From contig NZ_CP007509.1 of assembly GCF_000661915.1 (NCBI RefSeq), positions 682,001-746,000 of the forward strand: 64,000 bases of DNA, in the 5' to 3' direction. The DNA is from Stutzerimonas decontaminans. GTDB lineage: Bacteria; Pseudomonadota; Gammaproteobacteria; Pseudomonadales; Pseudomonadaceae. The position numbers and the translations under genes are program-made. The notes under the pieces were generated by a model. It did no database searches. It saw nothing but the letters and a program-made list of their open reading frames with translations, and was not told where the DNA came from. How positions within the stretch are numbered: position 1 is the stretch's first letter; every line of letters begins with the position of its first letter. Below, piece after piece: positions 31,377 through 39,327 of this stretch.

Positions 31377-32366
31377 TCAGCCGAAGCGCTGTGAGAAATC
31401 TCGCGGACTTACCGACAGGTGTTTCTGAAAGCTGCGCCGCAGGTTCTCCGGATGCCCGAAGCCGGTTAGCCGCGCCACCGTTGTGATCGAGGCTTCGGCG
31501 CTCAACAGCAAGCTGCGCGCGGCTTCCAGACGTAGCCGCTCGATATAGCGGCCCGGCCCCATGCCGACTTCCTGATTGAACAGCCGGCACAAGGTGCGCG
31601 GCGTCATGTGCGCCTGCTCGGCCAGGGCTTCGATGGAAAGATCGTCACCCAGATGACCAGGCAGCCACTCGAGAAGCGCGGTCAGGCGGCCCACCGCGCT
31701 GCTGGGCGTTGCGAGCATCGGGCTGAACTGCGTCTGCCCGCCGGGCCTGCGCAGAAACATCACCAGCCGCTGAGCCACCGAGAGGGCCAGCGCACGGCCT
31801 AGATCCGCCTCCACCAGGGCCAGCGCCAGGTCGATGCCCGCCGTGACGCCAGCCGAGCTGAACAGATGCGCCGCAGCAGGATCAGTTGGGTCGAAGGTAT
31901 GCAGACTGTCGCCATGCACCTCTACGGCGGCGTACTCGCCAAGGGCTTCGAGGTCTGCCCAGTGGGTGGTCGCCTTGCTCCCGTCGAACAGCCCGGCTTC
32001 GGCGAGGATCAACGCGCCGGAACACACCGACCCCAGCCGTCGCACCCGTTGCTCGGCGGCTCTAAGCCAAGCCAGCAGCGGCCCGTTGTGCCTCTGCGCC
32101 GTGACGCCAAGGCCACCCGGAACCAGCAGGGTATCCAACGATCCAGGATCGATCTCGGGCCAGGCTGCATCGGCGACCAACTTGAACCCCGCCGAAGTGG
32201 CAACGGCGCCTGGCGCGTCACCAAGCAGAAGGAGTTCGTAAGCAGCCGGCCAACCCTGGCGCTGCCGCTCTACATTGGCTGAGGCGAAAACCTGCAGCGG
32301 ACCGGTGACGTCCAGGCTCATGACATCGGGATACACGAGGCAAGCGATGGTGCGAATGGCGTCCAT
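31377..32366 (-). CDS. GlxA-family transcriptional regulator (DJ-1/PfpI-like domain plus AraC HTH)
   Basis: A 329-aa regulator. The N-terminal two thirds are a DJ-1/PfpI class I glutamine amidotransferase-like domain (CLVYPDVMSLDVTGPLQVF, LLVPGGLG, and the nucleophile elbow SVCSGALILAEAGLFDG with Cys near 115), the C-terminal part an AraC double HTH (DDLSIEALAEQAHMTPRTLCRLFNQEVGMGPGRYIERLRLEAARSLL). Members sense small nitrogenous metabolites. Adjacent genes on either side are an MFS transporter downstream and an old yellow enzyme divergently upstream. Confidence 0.88.
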   Translation of the reverse strand: MDAIRTIACLVYPDVMSLDVTGPLQVFASANVERQRQGWPAAYELLLLGDAPGAVATSAGFKLVADAAWPEIDPGSLDTLLVPGGLGVTAQRHNGPLLAWLRAAEQRVRRLGSVCSGALILAEAGLFDGSKATTHWADLEALGEYAAVEVHGDSLHTFDPTDPAAAHLFSSAGVTAGIDLALALVEADLGRALALSVAQRLVMFLRRPGGQTQFSPMLATPSSAVGRLTALLEWLPGHLGDDLSIEALAEQAHMTPRTLCRLFNQEVGMGPGRYIERLRLEAARSLLLSAEASITTVARLTGFGHPENLRRSFQKHLSVSPRDFSQRFG

Positions 32367-32550
32367 GGGTGCACCTTTGCGGGAAGATGCATGCAGTGTG
32401 CGGCGGCTCCGACGTTGTCACAATGACAAGGTTCCCACGGATCTTGCCAAGTTCGCGACGGGACGCGGCCAACGGCGGTGCAGTCGCCACCACCGAGTGC
32501 CGCCTAGAGACTCGATCCGAATATGCATATTCCTAGCGCTGCTAAAATCT

Positions 32551-32573
32551 AGATATTGACATTTATCGATATG
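32551..32573 (-). promoter_or_regulatory. Operator-like repeat, copy 1 (probable ArsR-family site)
   Basis: Read on the minus strand it matches copy 2 at ATATC, ATAAAT and ATATC with the same spacing (18 of 23 positions identical). A TTGACA at 32557-32562 (plus strand) overlaps it, so binding would block a promoter. Confidence 0.5.
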
Positions 32574-32667
32574 AAGCCGACGATCGGCCTCTTGTCGCAG
32601 TTGCGGTAATACCCGACGGCACGGCTGTAGCGGCGAACTCACATACGTGAGATGACCTCTGTCAACC

Positions 32668-32690
32668 AATATCTATAAATCACGATATCC
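32668..32690 (+). promoter_or_regulatory. Operator-like repeat, copy 2 (probable ArsR-family site)
   Basis: AATATCTATAAAT-N4-ATATC type sequence ending 12 bp before the ATG of the old yellow enzyme gene; it is imperfectly palindromic, as usual for ArsR/SmtB operators. Its position would block both promoter escape and ribosome access. Confidence 0.5.
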
Positions 32691-32702
32691 AAATATTACG
32701 TT

Positions 32703-33827
32703 ATGAATCATAAAGCTCTTTTTACACCTGCCTCGCTTGGCTCCTTCGCCCTGCGTAACCGCGTCGTGCTGCCACCGCTGACACGCTCGCGCAGTTCGCA
32801 GCCAGGCAATATTCCGAACGCCGTAATGGCGACCTACTACCAGCAACGAGCCAGTGCAGGCTTCATGGTGACGGAAGGCATCCAGATCGAGCCGCGTGGC
32901 CAGGGATATGCCTGGACACCCGGGATTCACAGCCCGGAACAGGTCGAAGGCTGGAAGGCCGTTACCCAGGCGGTGCATGACGAGGGCGGCGTAATTTTCG
33001 CCCAGCTGTGGCATGTCGGCCGTGTCTCGCACACCTCGCTGCAACCCGGCGGTGAGCAACCTGTTGCGCCGTCGCCCATTGCGGCGACCAACGTCAAGGT
33101 GTTTATCGAGACGGGCCCTGGCGAGGGCGCGCTGGTCGAGCCCTCGATGCCGCGGGCGCTGTCCAATGCCGAGGTCAAAGAGCTGGTGCAGCTCTACGCC
33201 CAAGCCGCGCGCAATGCGATGGAAGCAGGCTTCGATGGCATCGAGATTCACTGCGCCAACGGTTATCTGGTCAACCAGTTCATCTCCGCTCACACCAACA
33301 GCAGGACAGACGAATACGGCGGCTCGTTGCAGAACCGGCTGCGTTTTCTGCGCGAAGCGGTCCAGGCGATAGCCGACGTCATAGGTGCCGAGCGCGTGGG
33401 GGTTCGCTTTGCGCCGCTGTTCGCCAGCACGGACGAGGAGCGCGTCTACCTCGGCCTGGTGGAGCAAGACCCGCATGAGACTTACATCGAAGCGGTGAAG
33501 ATTCTGCAAACCATCGGCGTCGCGTACGTATCACTGGCCGAGGCTGACTGGGACACCGCGCCCGATTTGCCCGGCAGTTTCCGCGAGGCAGTGCGGGCGG
33601 CTTTCAGCGGTACGATCATCTACGCAGGCAAGTACACCCCGGAGCGCGCCACCGCGGCGATCGAAGCCGGTTGGGCGGACCTGATCGCCTTCGGCCGTCC
33701 GTTCATTGCCAACCCGGACCTGCCGGCCCGTATTGCCCATGGCTGGCCAATGAATCCGCTGGATGCCAGCAGCATGTACGGCGGCACCGAAAAGGGTTAC
33801 ATCGACTACCCGACGTACGCGCACTGA
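32703..33827 (+). CDS. Old yellow enzyme family NADH:flavin oxidoreductase (NemA/XenB-like)
   Basis: FMN-dependent ene-reductase of 374 aa. Motifs in order: FTPASLGSFALRNRVVLPPLTRSRS (FMN-binding strand 1), GFMVTEGIQIEPRGQGY, FAQLWHVGRVSH, the substrate/FMN-binding HCANGYLVNQFISAHTNSRTDEYGGSLQNR, and IAFGRPFIANPDL. Such enzymes reduce activated alkenes, N-ethylmaleimide, nitrate esters or quinones. The ATG lies in an AT-rich leader without a strong ribosome site. It is followed 88 bp later by an ArsR-type regulator, which probably controls it. Confidence 0.92.
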   Translation: MNHKALFTPASLGSFALRNRVVLPPLTRSRSSQPGNIPNAVMATYYQQRASAGFMVTEGIQIEPRGQGYAWTPGIHSPEQVEGWKAVTQAVHDEGGVIFAQLWHVGRVSHTSLQPGGEQPVAPSPIAATNVKVFIETGPGEGALVEPSMPRALSNAEVKELVQLYAQAARNAMEAGFDGIEIHCANGYLVNQFISAHTNSRTDEYGGSLQNRLRFLREAVQAIADVIGAERVGVRFAPLFASTDEERVYLGLVEQDPHETYIEAVKILQTIGVAYVSLAEADWDTAPDLPGSFREAVRAAFSGTIIYAGKYTPERATAAIEAGWADLIAFGRPFIANPDLPARIAHGWPMNPLDASSMYGGTEKGYIDYPTYAH

Positions 33828-33835
33828 GTCGGCAT

Positions 33836-33862
33836 GCGCGCGCTCCCGTGGAGTGCGCGCAG
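33836..33862. terminator. Hairpin after the old yellow enzyme gene
   Basis: 7-bp arms TGCGCGC / GCGCGCA around a 13-nt loop containing CTCCCGTGGAG, which can pair further. It lies 8 bp past the stop codon; there is no T-run, so partial attenuation before the downstream regulator is possible. Confidence 0.45.
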
Positions 33863-33915
33863 CCAGCACCGACAAAGTATCGTAAGATCGCGAAAACCCA
33901 TTACCTGCCGCGGAT

Positions 33916-34221
33916 ATGAGCATAGACATCAGTGAAGCGCTGAAGGCCCTGGATAACCCCACACGCCTGGCCATCCTAACCCTGCTGAAGGACCCGAAGA
34001 TCAACTTCCCCGAGCAGGAAGCCGATCCCGAACAGCTGGGTGTGTGCGTTAGCATCATCCAGGAGCGTGTGGGGTTGTCGCAGTCCACCGTCTCGAACTA
34101 CCTGGCGGCGCTGCAGCGCGCGCAGTTGGTGACCTCGCAGCGTATCGGTCCCTGGACCTACTACAAGCGAAACGAAGAGAAGGTAGCCCAGTTGCTCGAA
34201 GCACTCAGCAAAGCCATCTGA
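33916..34221 (+). CDS. ArsR-family transcriptional regulator
   Basis: A 101-aa winged-helix repressor: ALKALDNPTRLAILTLLKDP at the N-terminus, the recognition helix region CVSIIQERVGLSQSTVSNYLAALQRAQLVTSQRIGPWTYYKRNEEKV. It has a single cysteine (C44), so no CxC metal site of ArsR/SmtB type; a redox or small-molecule sensor is more likely. It is downstream of the old yellow enzyme gene on the same strand; the repeated AT-rich sites upstream of that gene are its plausible targets. Confidence 0.88.
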   Translation: MSIDISEALKALDNPTRLAILTLLKDPKINFPEQEADPEQLGVCVSIIQERVGLSQSTVSNYLAALQRAQLVTSQRIGPWTYYKRNEEKVAQLLEALSKAI

Positions 34222-34314
34222 GCGGGCTAGCAGAGCCTTGAGCGTTTCGCGTAAGGCCACCCCGGCCGATCCCTTCCCGCAGGTGGTGGCACGCTGGCTC
34301 AGGGCTTACGGCCG

Positions 34315-35112
34315 TTATCGCCTTATCCTGCTCGTCCGATACTGCCCCGGCGTCATGCCGACCACCGTCTTGAAGTCATGAATGAAGTGCGCCTGGTCGC
34401 TGTAGCCGCAGGCCAGGGCGGTGTCCAACAGCGGCTGGCCGGAGCGCAGTTGGTTGCGCACCAGCGCGACGCGCTGAATGCGGCTGAACTGCTTGGGCGT
34501 CAGGCCCACCTGGTAGCGGAACAGGCGTTCCAGCTGACGCTGCCCGAGTGGCACCGCCTGTAGCAGATCAGCCAGACGCTGTCGGCCCTGGGTCGCAGTG
34601 ATCTGCGCCAGCAGCTGTTGCACCGGTGAGCGTCGCTCCTGCGCCGCCTGCAAACGCCTCATCAACTCCTGCTCCACCAGCAGCAGCTGCGCCTCGCGGC
34701 TCAACTCGGCCAATTGGTCGACCAATGCGGCGAAGCCCAGCCGCTGCCAGTCGGCACCGTGGAAGCCGGCCAGCTCATCCAGGCTGACGCCAAAGAACGC
34801 CGCGCCCATCCCAGGGCGAAAACGCACGCCCATCAGCCTTACCTGCCCTGCCAGTTGCAACCGCGAGCTGGCCAGCTGCGGCCCGGCGATCAGTGCGCGC
34901 GGCTTGTGCAGATGACCATCGAAGGCCAGCGGATCGGCGAAGTTGAAGATGACCCCGCAGGCGCCGTCCGGATGCAGCATCTGCTCGTCATACACCGTGG
35001 CGGCGTCACCCTCCAGCCACCAGAAGCGCTGCACGTAGGCAGCCAGTGCAGGCGTAGGCGGGCAAGTCAGGAAGCCATCGATGGGTGGCAGTCGTTCGTG
35101 CAGGGCGGACAT
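34315..35112 (-). CDS. AraC-family regulator
   Basis: A 265-aa regulator with an N-terminal sensing region (PALAAYVQRFWWLEGD ... MLHPDGACGVIFNFADPL, ... MGVRFRPGMGAAFFGVSLDEL), typical of the DUF6597-AraC group, and a C-terminal double HTH ending in LDTALACGYSDQAHFIHDFKTVVGMTPGQYR. It is divergent from an AhpD-like gene 94 bp away, which may be its target. Confidence 0.87.
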   Translation of the reverse strand: MSALHERLPPIDGFLTCPPTPALAAYVQRFWWLEGDAATVYDEQMLHPDGACGVIFNFADPLAFDGHLHKPRALIAGPQLASSRLQLAGQVRLMGVRFRPGMGAAFFGVSLDELAGFHGADWQRLGFAALVDQLAELSREAQLLLVEQELMRRLQAAQERRSPVQQLLAQITATQGRQRLADLLQAVPLGQRQLERLFRYQVGLTPKQFSRIQRVALVRNQLRSGQPLLDTALACGYSDQAHFIHDFKTVVGMTPGQYRTSRIRR

Positions 35113-35206
35113 GGCAGGCGGCGTTCGAAGATGTCGAAAATCTACAATAGCTCAGCTCGGCGGCTGCGTAGCCTTGGCTGCACATTCAAACCGAGGAGTG
35201 ACCACC

Positions 35207-35665
35207 ATGCGCATGAACTACCAGGCTGCCGCCCCCGATGTAATGACGGCAATGATAGGGCTGGAAACCTACCTGGCACGGCAGAGCCGCCGCGAGGATG
35301 GCGTCGACAAGCCGCTGATGGAGCTGGTGAAGATCCGCGTCTCGCAGATCAATCAGTGCGCCTACTGCCTCGATATGCACACCAAGGACGCCCGCGCCCT
35401 GGGCGAAACCGAGCAGCGCATCTATTCCCTGAGTGCCTGGCGCGAAACCCCATTCTTCACCAACCGCGAACGCGCCGCCCTGGCCTGGGCCGAGGCCAAC
35501 ACCCTGCTGCCCCAGGGCGTGTCGCAGACGCTGTTCGAGGAGGTGCGCGAGCATTTCTCCGAAGCCCAGCTCGCCAACCTGACCCTGGCCATCGCCACCA
35601 TCAACGCCTGGAACCGCTTCGGCGTTTCCTTCGCGCCGGTGCCGGGCAGCTACCAGCCGGGCTGA
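35207..35665 (+). CDS. AhpD-like carboxymuconolactone decarboxylase-family protein
   Basis: A 152-aa all-helical protein with the AhpD-type redox motif CAYC followed by H (C51, C54, H58 in QCAYCLDMHTKDAR). Such proteins are peroxidases or alkylhydroperoxidase partners acting on peroxides. The ATG at 35207 has GAGGAG ten bases upstream, so the longer frame from 35081 is rejected; a second ATG is two codons in. Divergent from the AraC regulator. Confidence 0.88.
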   Translation: MRMNYQAAAPDVMTAMIGLETYLARQSRREDGVDKPLMELVKIRVSQINQCAYCLDMHTKDARALGETEQRIYSLSAWRETPFFTNRERAALAWAEANTLLPQGVSQTLFEEVREHFSEAQLANLTLAIATINAWNRFGVSFAPVPGSYQPG

Positions 35666-35707
35666 TGCGTGCCGTACCGCCTGACCTGTTGGTCGGGCGG
35701 CTCCGGT

Positions 35708-36181
35708 TCACGGCTGCAGTTCCTGATTGCCCATGGCACAGAAGCTCTGAGCCTGCCGCGCCGCCGGCAGCGCGCGCAGCTGGGTCATGCACTGCGCCTG
35801 GCTGGGTGTGCGCACCACGCTAATCTGGGCATCGTCGTTTACACCGATCAGGTACGGCTTGTTATAGCGTGGGCCATCGTGCCAGCTGCTGAAGCGCTGC
35901 TCGCTGTAGGCGCATTGGTAGCGGATATGGCCGGAGAAGCCCTTGAAGCGGTCGCGGCGAAAGATGTGCCGGTACAGGAGCCAGTCACGCTTGCTCTGCC
36001 CGTCGAGCACGGCGTCGAGGCAGCCCTGCAGCTCGGTGATTTGTGGCTCGTGAAGGAAGATGCTCTGCGCCAGGCTGGAGCCATCCAGTTGCACCGTGGC
36101 CACCAGATAGACCTGTCGCTCGGCCGCCTGTGTCGATAGCGCCAGGGCCAAACCCAGCGCCAACATCCCTGTTCTGATCAA
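35708..36181 (-). CDS. Secreted/periplasmic hypothetical protein
   Basis: A 157-aa protein with a signal peptide (MIRTGMLALGLALALSTQAAE, cleavage likely after TQA). It starts at TTG 36181, supported by GGAG eight bases upstream; the next ATG would truncate the signal. The mature part has four cysteines (C54, C70, C131 and C147) that could form two disulfides, and no recognised domain. It lies alone between the AhpD-like and VOC genes. Confidence 0.65.
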   Translation of the reverse strand: MIRTGMLALGLALALSTQAAERQVYLVATVQLDGSSLAQSIFLHEPQITELQGCLDAVLDGQSKRDWLLYRHIFRRDRFKGFSGHIRYQCAYSEQRFSSWHDGPRYNKPYLIGVNDDAQISVVRTPSQAQCMTQLRALPAARQAQSFCAMGNQELQP

Positions 36182-36295
36182 TCTGCATGCTCCTGATGAC
36201 CGCGATTTCGTCGAGGCGGCACCCTAGCCGAGGACGGCGTATGGAAACAAGGGCATGCTTGCTTGCTGTTTTGCTCGGCCATATCGGCTGCCGAT

Positions 36296-36694
36296 CTAGC
36301 GCGACGCCCTTTCGTACAGCTCCAGCGGCAGGTCGTCCGGATCGGCGAAGAAGGTGAAGCGGCGGCCGGTGTACTCATCAACCCGAATGGGTTCGACCGC
36401 CACGCCCTTGGCTTCCAGTTCAGCCTTGCAGGCCGCGACGTCATCCACCGCGAAAGCCAGATGCCGCAACCCCTGCGCCTCCGGCCGCGAGGGGCGCGGC
36501 GGTGCGTCGGGAAACGAGAACAGCTCGATCTGCCCTGCGTCCGGCAGTGCCAGGTCGAGCTTGTAGGACTGCCGTGATTCCCGGTAGTGCTCGGCGATCA
36601 CCGTGAGGCCCAGCGTCTCGGTATAGAAGCGCTTCGACACGGCATAGTCGGAGCAGATGATCGCGGCGTGGTGGATAGATAGCAGCATGGGCAT
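36296..36694 (-). CDS. VOC-family protein (YaeR/GloA2-like)
   Basis: A 132-aa single-domain glyoxalase I-like protein: SIHHAAIICSDYAVSKRFYTETLGLTVIAEHYR, then LPDAGQIELFSFPDAP, GLRHLAFAVDDV and a final FFADPDDLPLELYE. Metal ligands of the H...E...H...E type are in place (H8 or H9, E57, H77, E127). It resembles E. coli YaeR, whose substrate is not settled. The start is MPMLLSIHH at 36694; a second ATG is two codons later. 54 bp downstream of the methyltransferase gene. Confidence 0.83.
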   Translation of the reverse strand: MPMLLSIHHAAIICSDYAVSKRFYTETLGLTVIAEHYRESRQSYKLDLALPDAGQIELFSFPDAPPRPSRPEAQGLRHLAFAVDDVAACKAELEAKGVAVEPIRVDEYTGRRFTFFADPDDLPLELYERASR

Positions 36695-36748
36695 TCCAGT
36701 GAGCAGAATACGGATGGACAGCCGGCGCCCGGCTCCGTTTGCTACGCA

Positions 36749-37495
36749 TCAGTGCGGCATCAGCGCGAAGACGCCCCAGCCGAGGTATTCCCGCGTATAG
36801 GTGGCGTAGCGCTCCGGCTCCGAGCTGAGTTGGGCGCGGACTTCCTGCGCCAGCTCATCGTCGGGATTGGCCTCCAGCCAGCGGCGCATGGTGAGCCATT
36901 TCGCCGCCTCGTATCGGTCCCAGCCATCCTGGTCCGCCAGGACCATTTCGACCACGTCGTAGCCCAGCTGCCGGAAAGACGCGAGAAGTTCGGGAAGGAC
37001 GAGAAAGTCGCTGATCGCATGGGCCAGGCAGCCTCTGGCGACGTCCTCGGTCGGCGGTAACTGGCGCCAGTAGGGCTCGCCGATCAGGATAATCCCGCCA
37101 CTGCGCAGGCTGCGCGCCAACAGTTCGAGCGTGCCGGCGACGCCACCAGCGATCCAGGTTGCGCCGACACAGGCGGCCACGCTGACCTTCTCGTGCGAGA
37201 CATGGCCGGTCGCATCGCCATGGATGAACTCGACTCGGTCGGCGACACCCAGCTCCACAGCGCGGAGCGTCGCCTGCTCGCTGAACAGCTGGCTCATGTC
37301 GACACCCGTGCCGACGATGCCGTGATCGCGCGCCCAGGTGCAGAGCATTTCCCCCGAGCCGCTGCCAAGATCGAGCACTCGATCCCCCGGCTGCAGCCGC
37401 AGCGCTGCGCCGAGCGTAGCGAGCTTCTCGGGTGTGATCGGATTGTGGATGCGGTGAGCGCTCTCGGTGATGTTGAAGATCCGTGGGATATCCAT
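36749..37495 (-). CDS. SAM-dependent methyltransferase
   Basis: A 248-aa class I methyltransferase. SAM-binding motif I is VLDLGSGSGEMLCTWA (about 40-55), with GTGVDMS as the acidic strand 2 and HGDATG as motif II. A strong ribosome site (AGGAGG) precedes ATG 37495. The C-terminal part (ATYTREYLGWGVFALMPH) is like uncharacterised YecO/Ubi-type small-molecule methyltransferases. Substrate unknown; the downstream VOC gene may be co-transcribed. Confidence 0.83.
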   Translation of the reverse strand: MDIPRIFNITESAHRIHNPITPEKLATLGAALRLQPGDRVLDLGSGSGEMLCTWARDHGIVGTGVDMSQLFSEQATLRAVELGVADRVEFIHGDATGHVSHEKVSVAACVGATWIAGGVAGTLELLARSLRSGGIILIGEPYWRQLPPTEDVARGCLAHAISDFLVLPELLASFRQLGYDVVEMVLADQDGWDRYEAAKWLTMRRWLEANPDDELAQEVRAQLSSEPERYATYTREYLGWGVFALMPH

Positions 37496-37775
37496 GAGTG
37501 CAGCCTCCTCGGCGGCAGGGACGATGGCTTACCCGTCCAGTGTATCCGTAGCGCCGCTCGGCGCACCTGCGCGCACGCTCGCCCGCTGGGGAAGATGCGC
37601 GATGTAGGCGACGCGCTTGGAATCCGGGCGTGCGGGCGTGACCGACCAGCATCTCAACTTGAAGCAGTTCAGCGGATTCTTTGCCTGGACGTCGCTATCC
37701 CATCGTTTCGGGGCTCGCGGGTGGGGTGTATGTCGAGTAAAAACGCACGACACGAAACGACCGAAGGCCTGATCC

Positions 37776-38171
37776 ATGCACCACGTTCGCCATATCAGCA
37801 TCTTCATCAGCCGTGATCCGGACGAGGTGTATGAGTTTGCCGCCGACCCGCGCAATCTGCCGCAGTGGGCCGCTGGGCTGGCACGTTCCGACGTCAGGCA
37901 ACAGGGCGATGCGTGGGTGGCGGAGGCGCCGTTCGGTCAGGTCCGGATCCACTTCGCTGCGCCGAACGCGTTCGGTGTCATGGATCACGAGGTCGAACTG
38001 GCGTCGGGGCGGGTCGTGCGCAACCCCATGCGCGTTATGCGGAGCAGTGGCGGAAGTGAGTTCGTTTTCACGCTGTTCCGCCAGCCCGACATGAGCGATG
38101 AGCAGTTTGCCGCAGATGCGCTTGCGGTCGAGGCGGACCTGCAGCGGCTCAAGGATCTGCTCGAGCAATAG
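37776..38171 (+). CDS. SRPBCC (START-like) family protein
   Basis: A 131-aa protein beginning HHVRHISIFISRDPDEVYEFAADPRNLPQWAAGLARSDVR, the usual opening of polyketide cyclase/SRPBCC proteins (helix-grip fold). The long C-terminal helix DEQFAADALAVEADLQRLKDLLE closes the ligand cavity. Ligand unknown. No strong ribosome site; the ATG at 37776 fits the fold boundary. It converges with the EamA transporter gene. Confidence 0.75.
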   Translation: MHHVRHISIFISRDPDEVYEFAADPRNLPQWAAGLARSDVRQQGDAWVAEAPFGQVRIHFAAPNAFGVMDHEVELASGRVVRNPMRVMRSSGGSEFVFTLFRQPDMSDEQFAADALAVEADLQRLKDLLEQ

Positions 38172-38202
38172 TCGCTAGCGGTTCGCCATGGCCGTATCAG
38201 GT

Positions 38203-39126
38203 CTAGGTTCCATCTTTCGAATGGACACCCAGGGCCGTGACCGTCAGCAGAATCAGAGCCATCCCGAGCATCTGTAGTGCAGCCAGACTCTCGTTCAACA
38301 CCACGACACCGAACAGCGAAGCGGTTACCGGCTCGACCATGGCCACGATAGACGCTACAGCCGGTGCGGTTTGGTTGAGGCCGATGATGTAGAAGATGAA
38401 GGACAGCCCGGCCCCCAGCACACCTAGCACCACAAACAGGGGCCAATTCGGTGCGTGGAGCACGGCCACTGCCTGTTCCGCATCGCCCATCCAGCCAAGT
38501 ATGCCAACGAGTACCGCGAACGCTATCACCAGAATCGCCTGGGGGCTGCCATGAGGGGCGGCGTACTTGAAGGCAAAGATAAACACCGCGTAGGACACGC
38601 CGGAAAGCAGGCCGGCTCCGGCAGCGATGGCGGTAATGTCACCCGCTCCGATGTCATAGATGCCGGTTAGCAAAATGACGCCCAGCATCACCATGGCGAT
38701 CGCCGCCCACTTGAATGGAGTGGGCCTTTCGAGCCTGCACGCGAAGGAGACGAGATAGACAAACACCGGTGCGGAATACATCAGGGTGGCCGCAACCGCA
38801 ACGCTGCCCTCGGCGATGCTCAGGAAATAGAAAGAGAAGTTGCCCGCCACGCCCACACCGGCCACTGCGGACCAGAACCACAGCTGGCGGCTCGCCAATC
38901 CGCTACCGCCCGGCCTTAGGACAAGCCAGACGAGAACGAACAGCAGCCCTATTGCGCCCCGGTAGAGCGAGACCACGATCGGGCTCCAGCCCTCGGCGGC
39001 GAGAATGCCGCCGATCCCGCCTGACAACCCCCAGCATAGCGCTGCAAGCGCGACGAACAGTGCACCATGGCCCGCCGTCTTCCCTACTGAAGGTCCCCCG
39101 TTCTGTGGCGGTGAATGCTGCACCAT
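38203..39126 (-). CDS. EamA/DMT-family transporter
   Basis: A 307-aa inner-membrane protein with ten predicted helices arranged as two EamA repeats (GALFVALAALCWGLSGGIGGIL ... and AAGAGLLSGVSYAVFIFAFKY...; the second repeat ends ASIVAMVEPVTASLFGVVVLNESL). Members export metabolites or amino acids. Substrate unknown. Confidence 0.85.
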   Translation of the reverse strand: MVQHSPPQNGGPSVGKTAGHGALFVALAALCWGLSGGIGGILAAEGWSPIVVSLYRGAIGLLFVLVWLVLRPGGSGLASRQLWFWSAVAGVGVAGNFSFYFLSIAEGSVAVAATLMYSAPVFVYLVSFACRLERPTPFKWAAIAMVMLGVILLTGIYDIGAGDITAIAAGAGLLSGVSYAVFIFAFKYAAPHGSPQAILVIAFAVLVGILGWMGDAEQAVAVLHAPNWPLFVVLGVLGAGLSFIFYIIGLNQTAPAVASIVAMVEPVTASLFGVVVLNESLAALQMLGMALILLTVTALGVHSKDGT

Positions 39127-39327
39127 CTAGTAAATCCTATGCCTTCGGTTCAATGCTGCTGGTTTGGAGCCGAGGCGCGTGCGCGTTGCTATAGCCGCGA
39201 GGCAGGCCGCTACACCCGAGGGCGGCGAGTAAGAGCGAATGCGCAGCCAGAGTCAGTGCGCAGGGTTCCGCGATGATTGGAACGAGCGGATAAGCCGCCG
39301 GTAGCCGCTGGGTTACCGGCTCGCTCA

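Larger units (their letters stand above)
32367..32702. other. 336-bp divergent promoter region, AT-rich, with a duplicated 23-bp operator-like sequence
   Basis: No gene. The half nearest the old yellow enzyme gene is notably AT-rich. It holds a perfect palindrome GAATATGCATATTC (32519-32532) and two copies, in opposite orientation, of a sequence of type ATATC-N-ATAAAT-N2-C-N-ATATC at 32551-32573 and 32668-32690. Confidence 0.6.
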
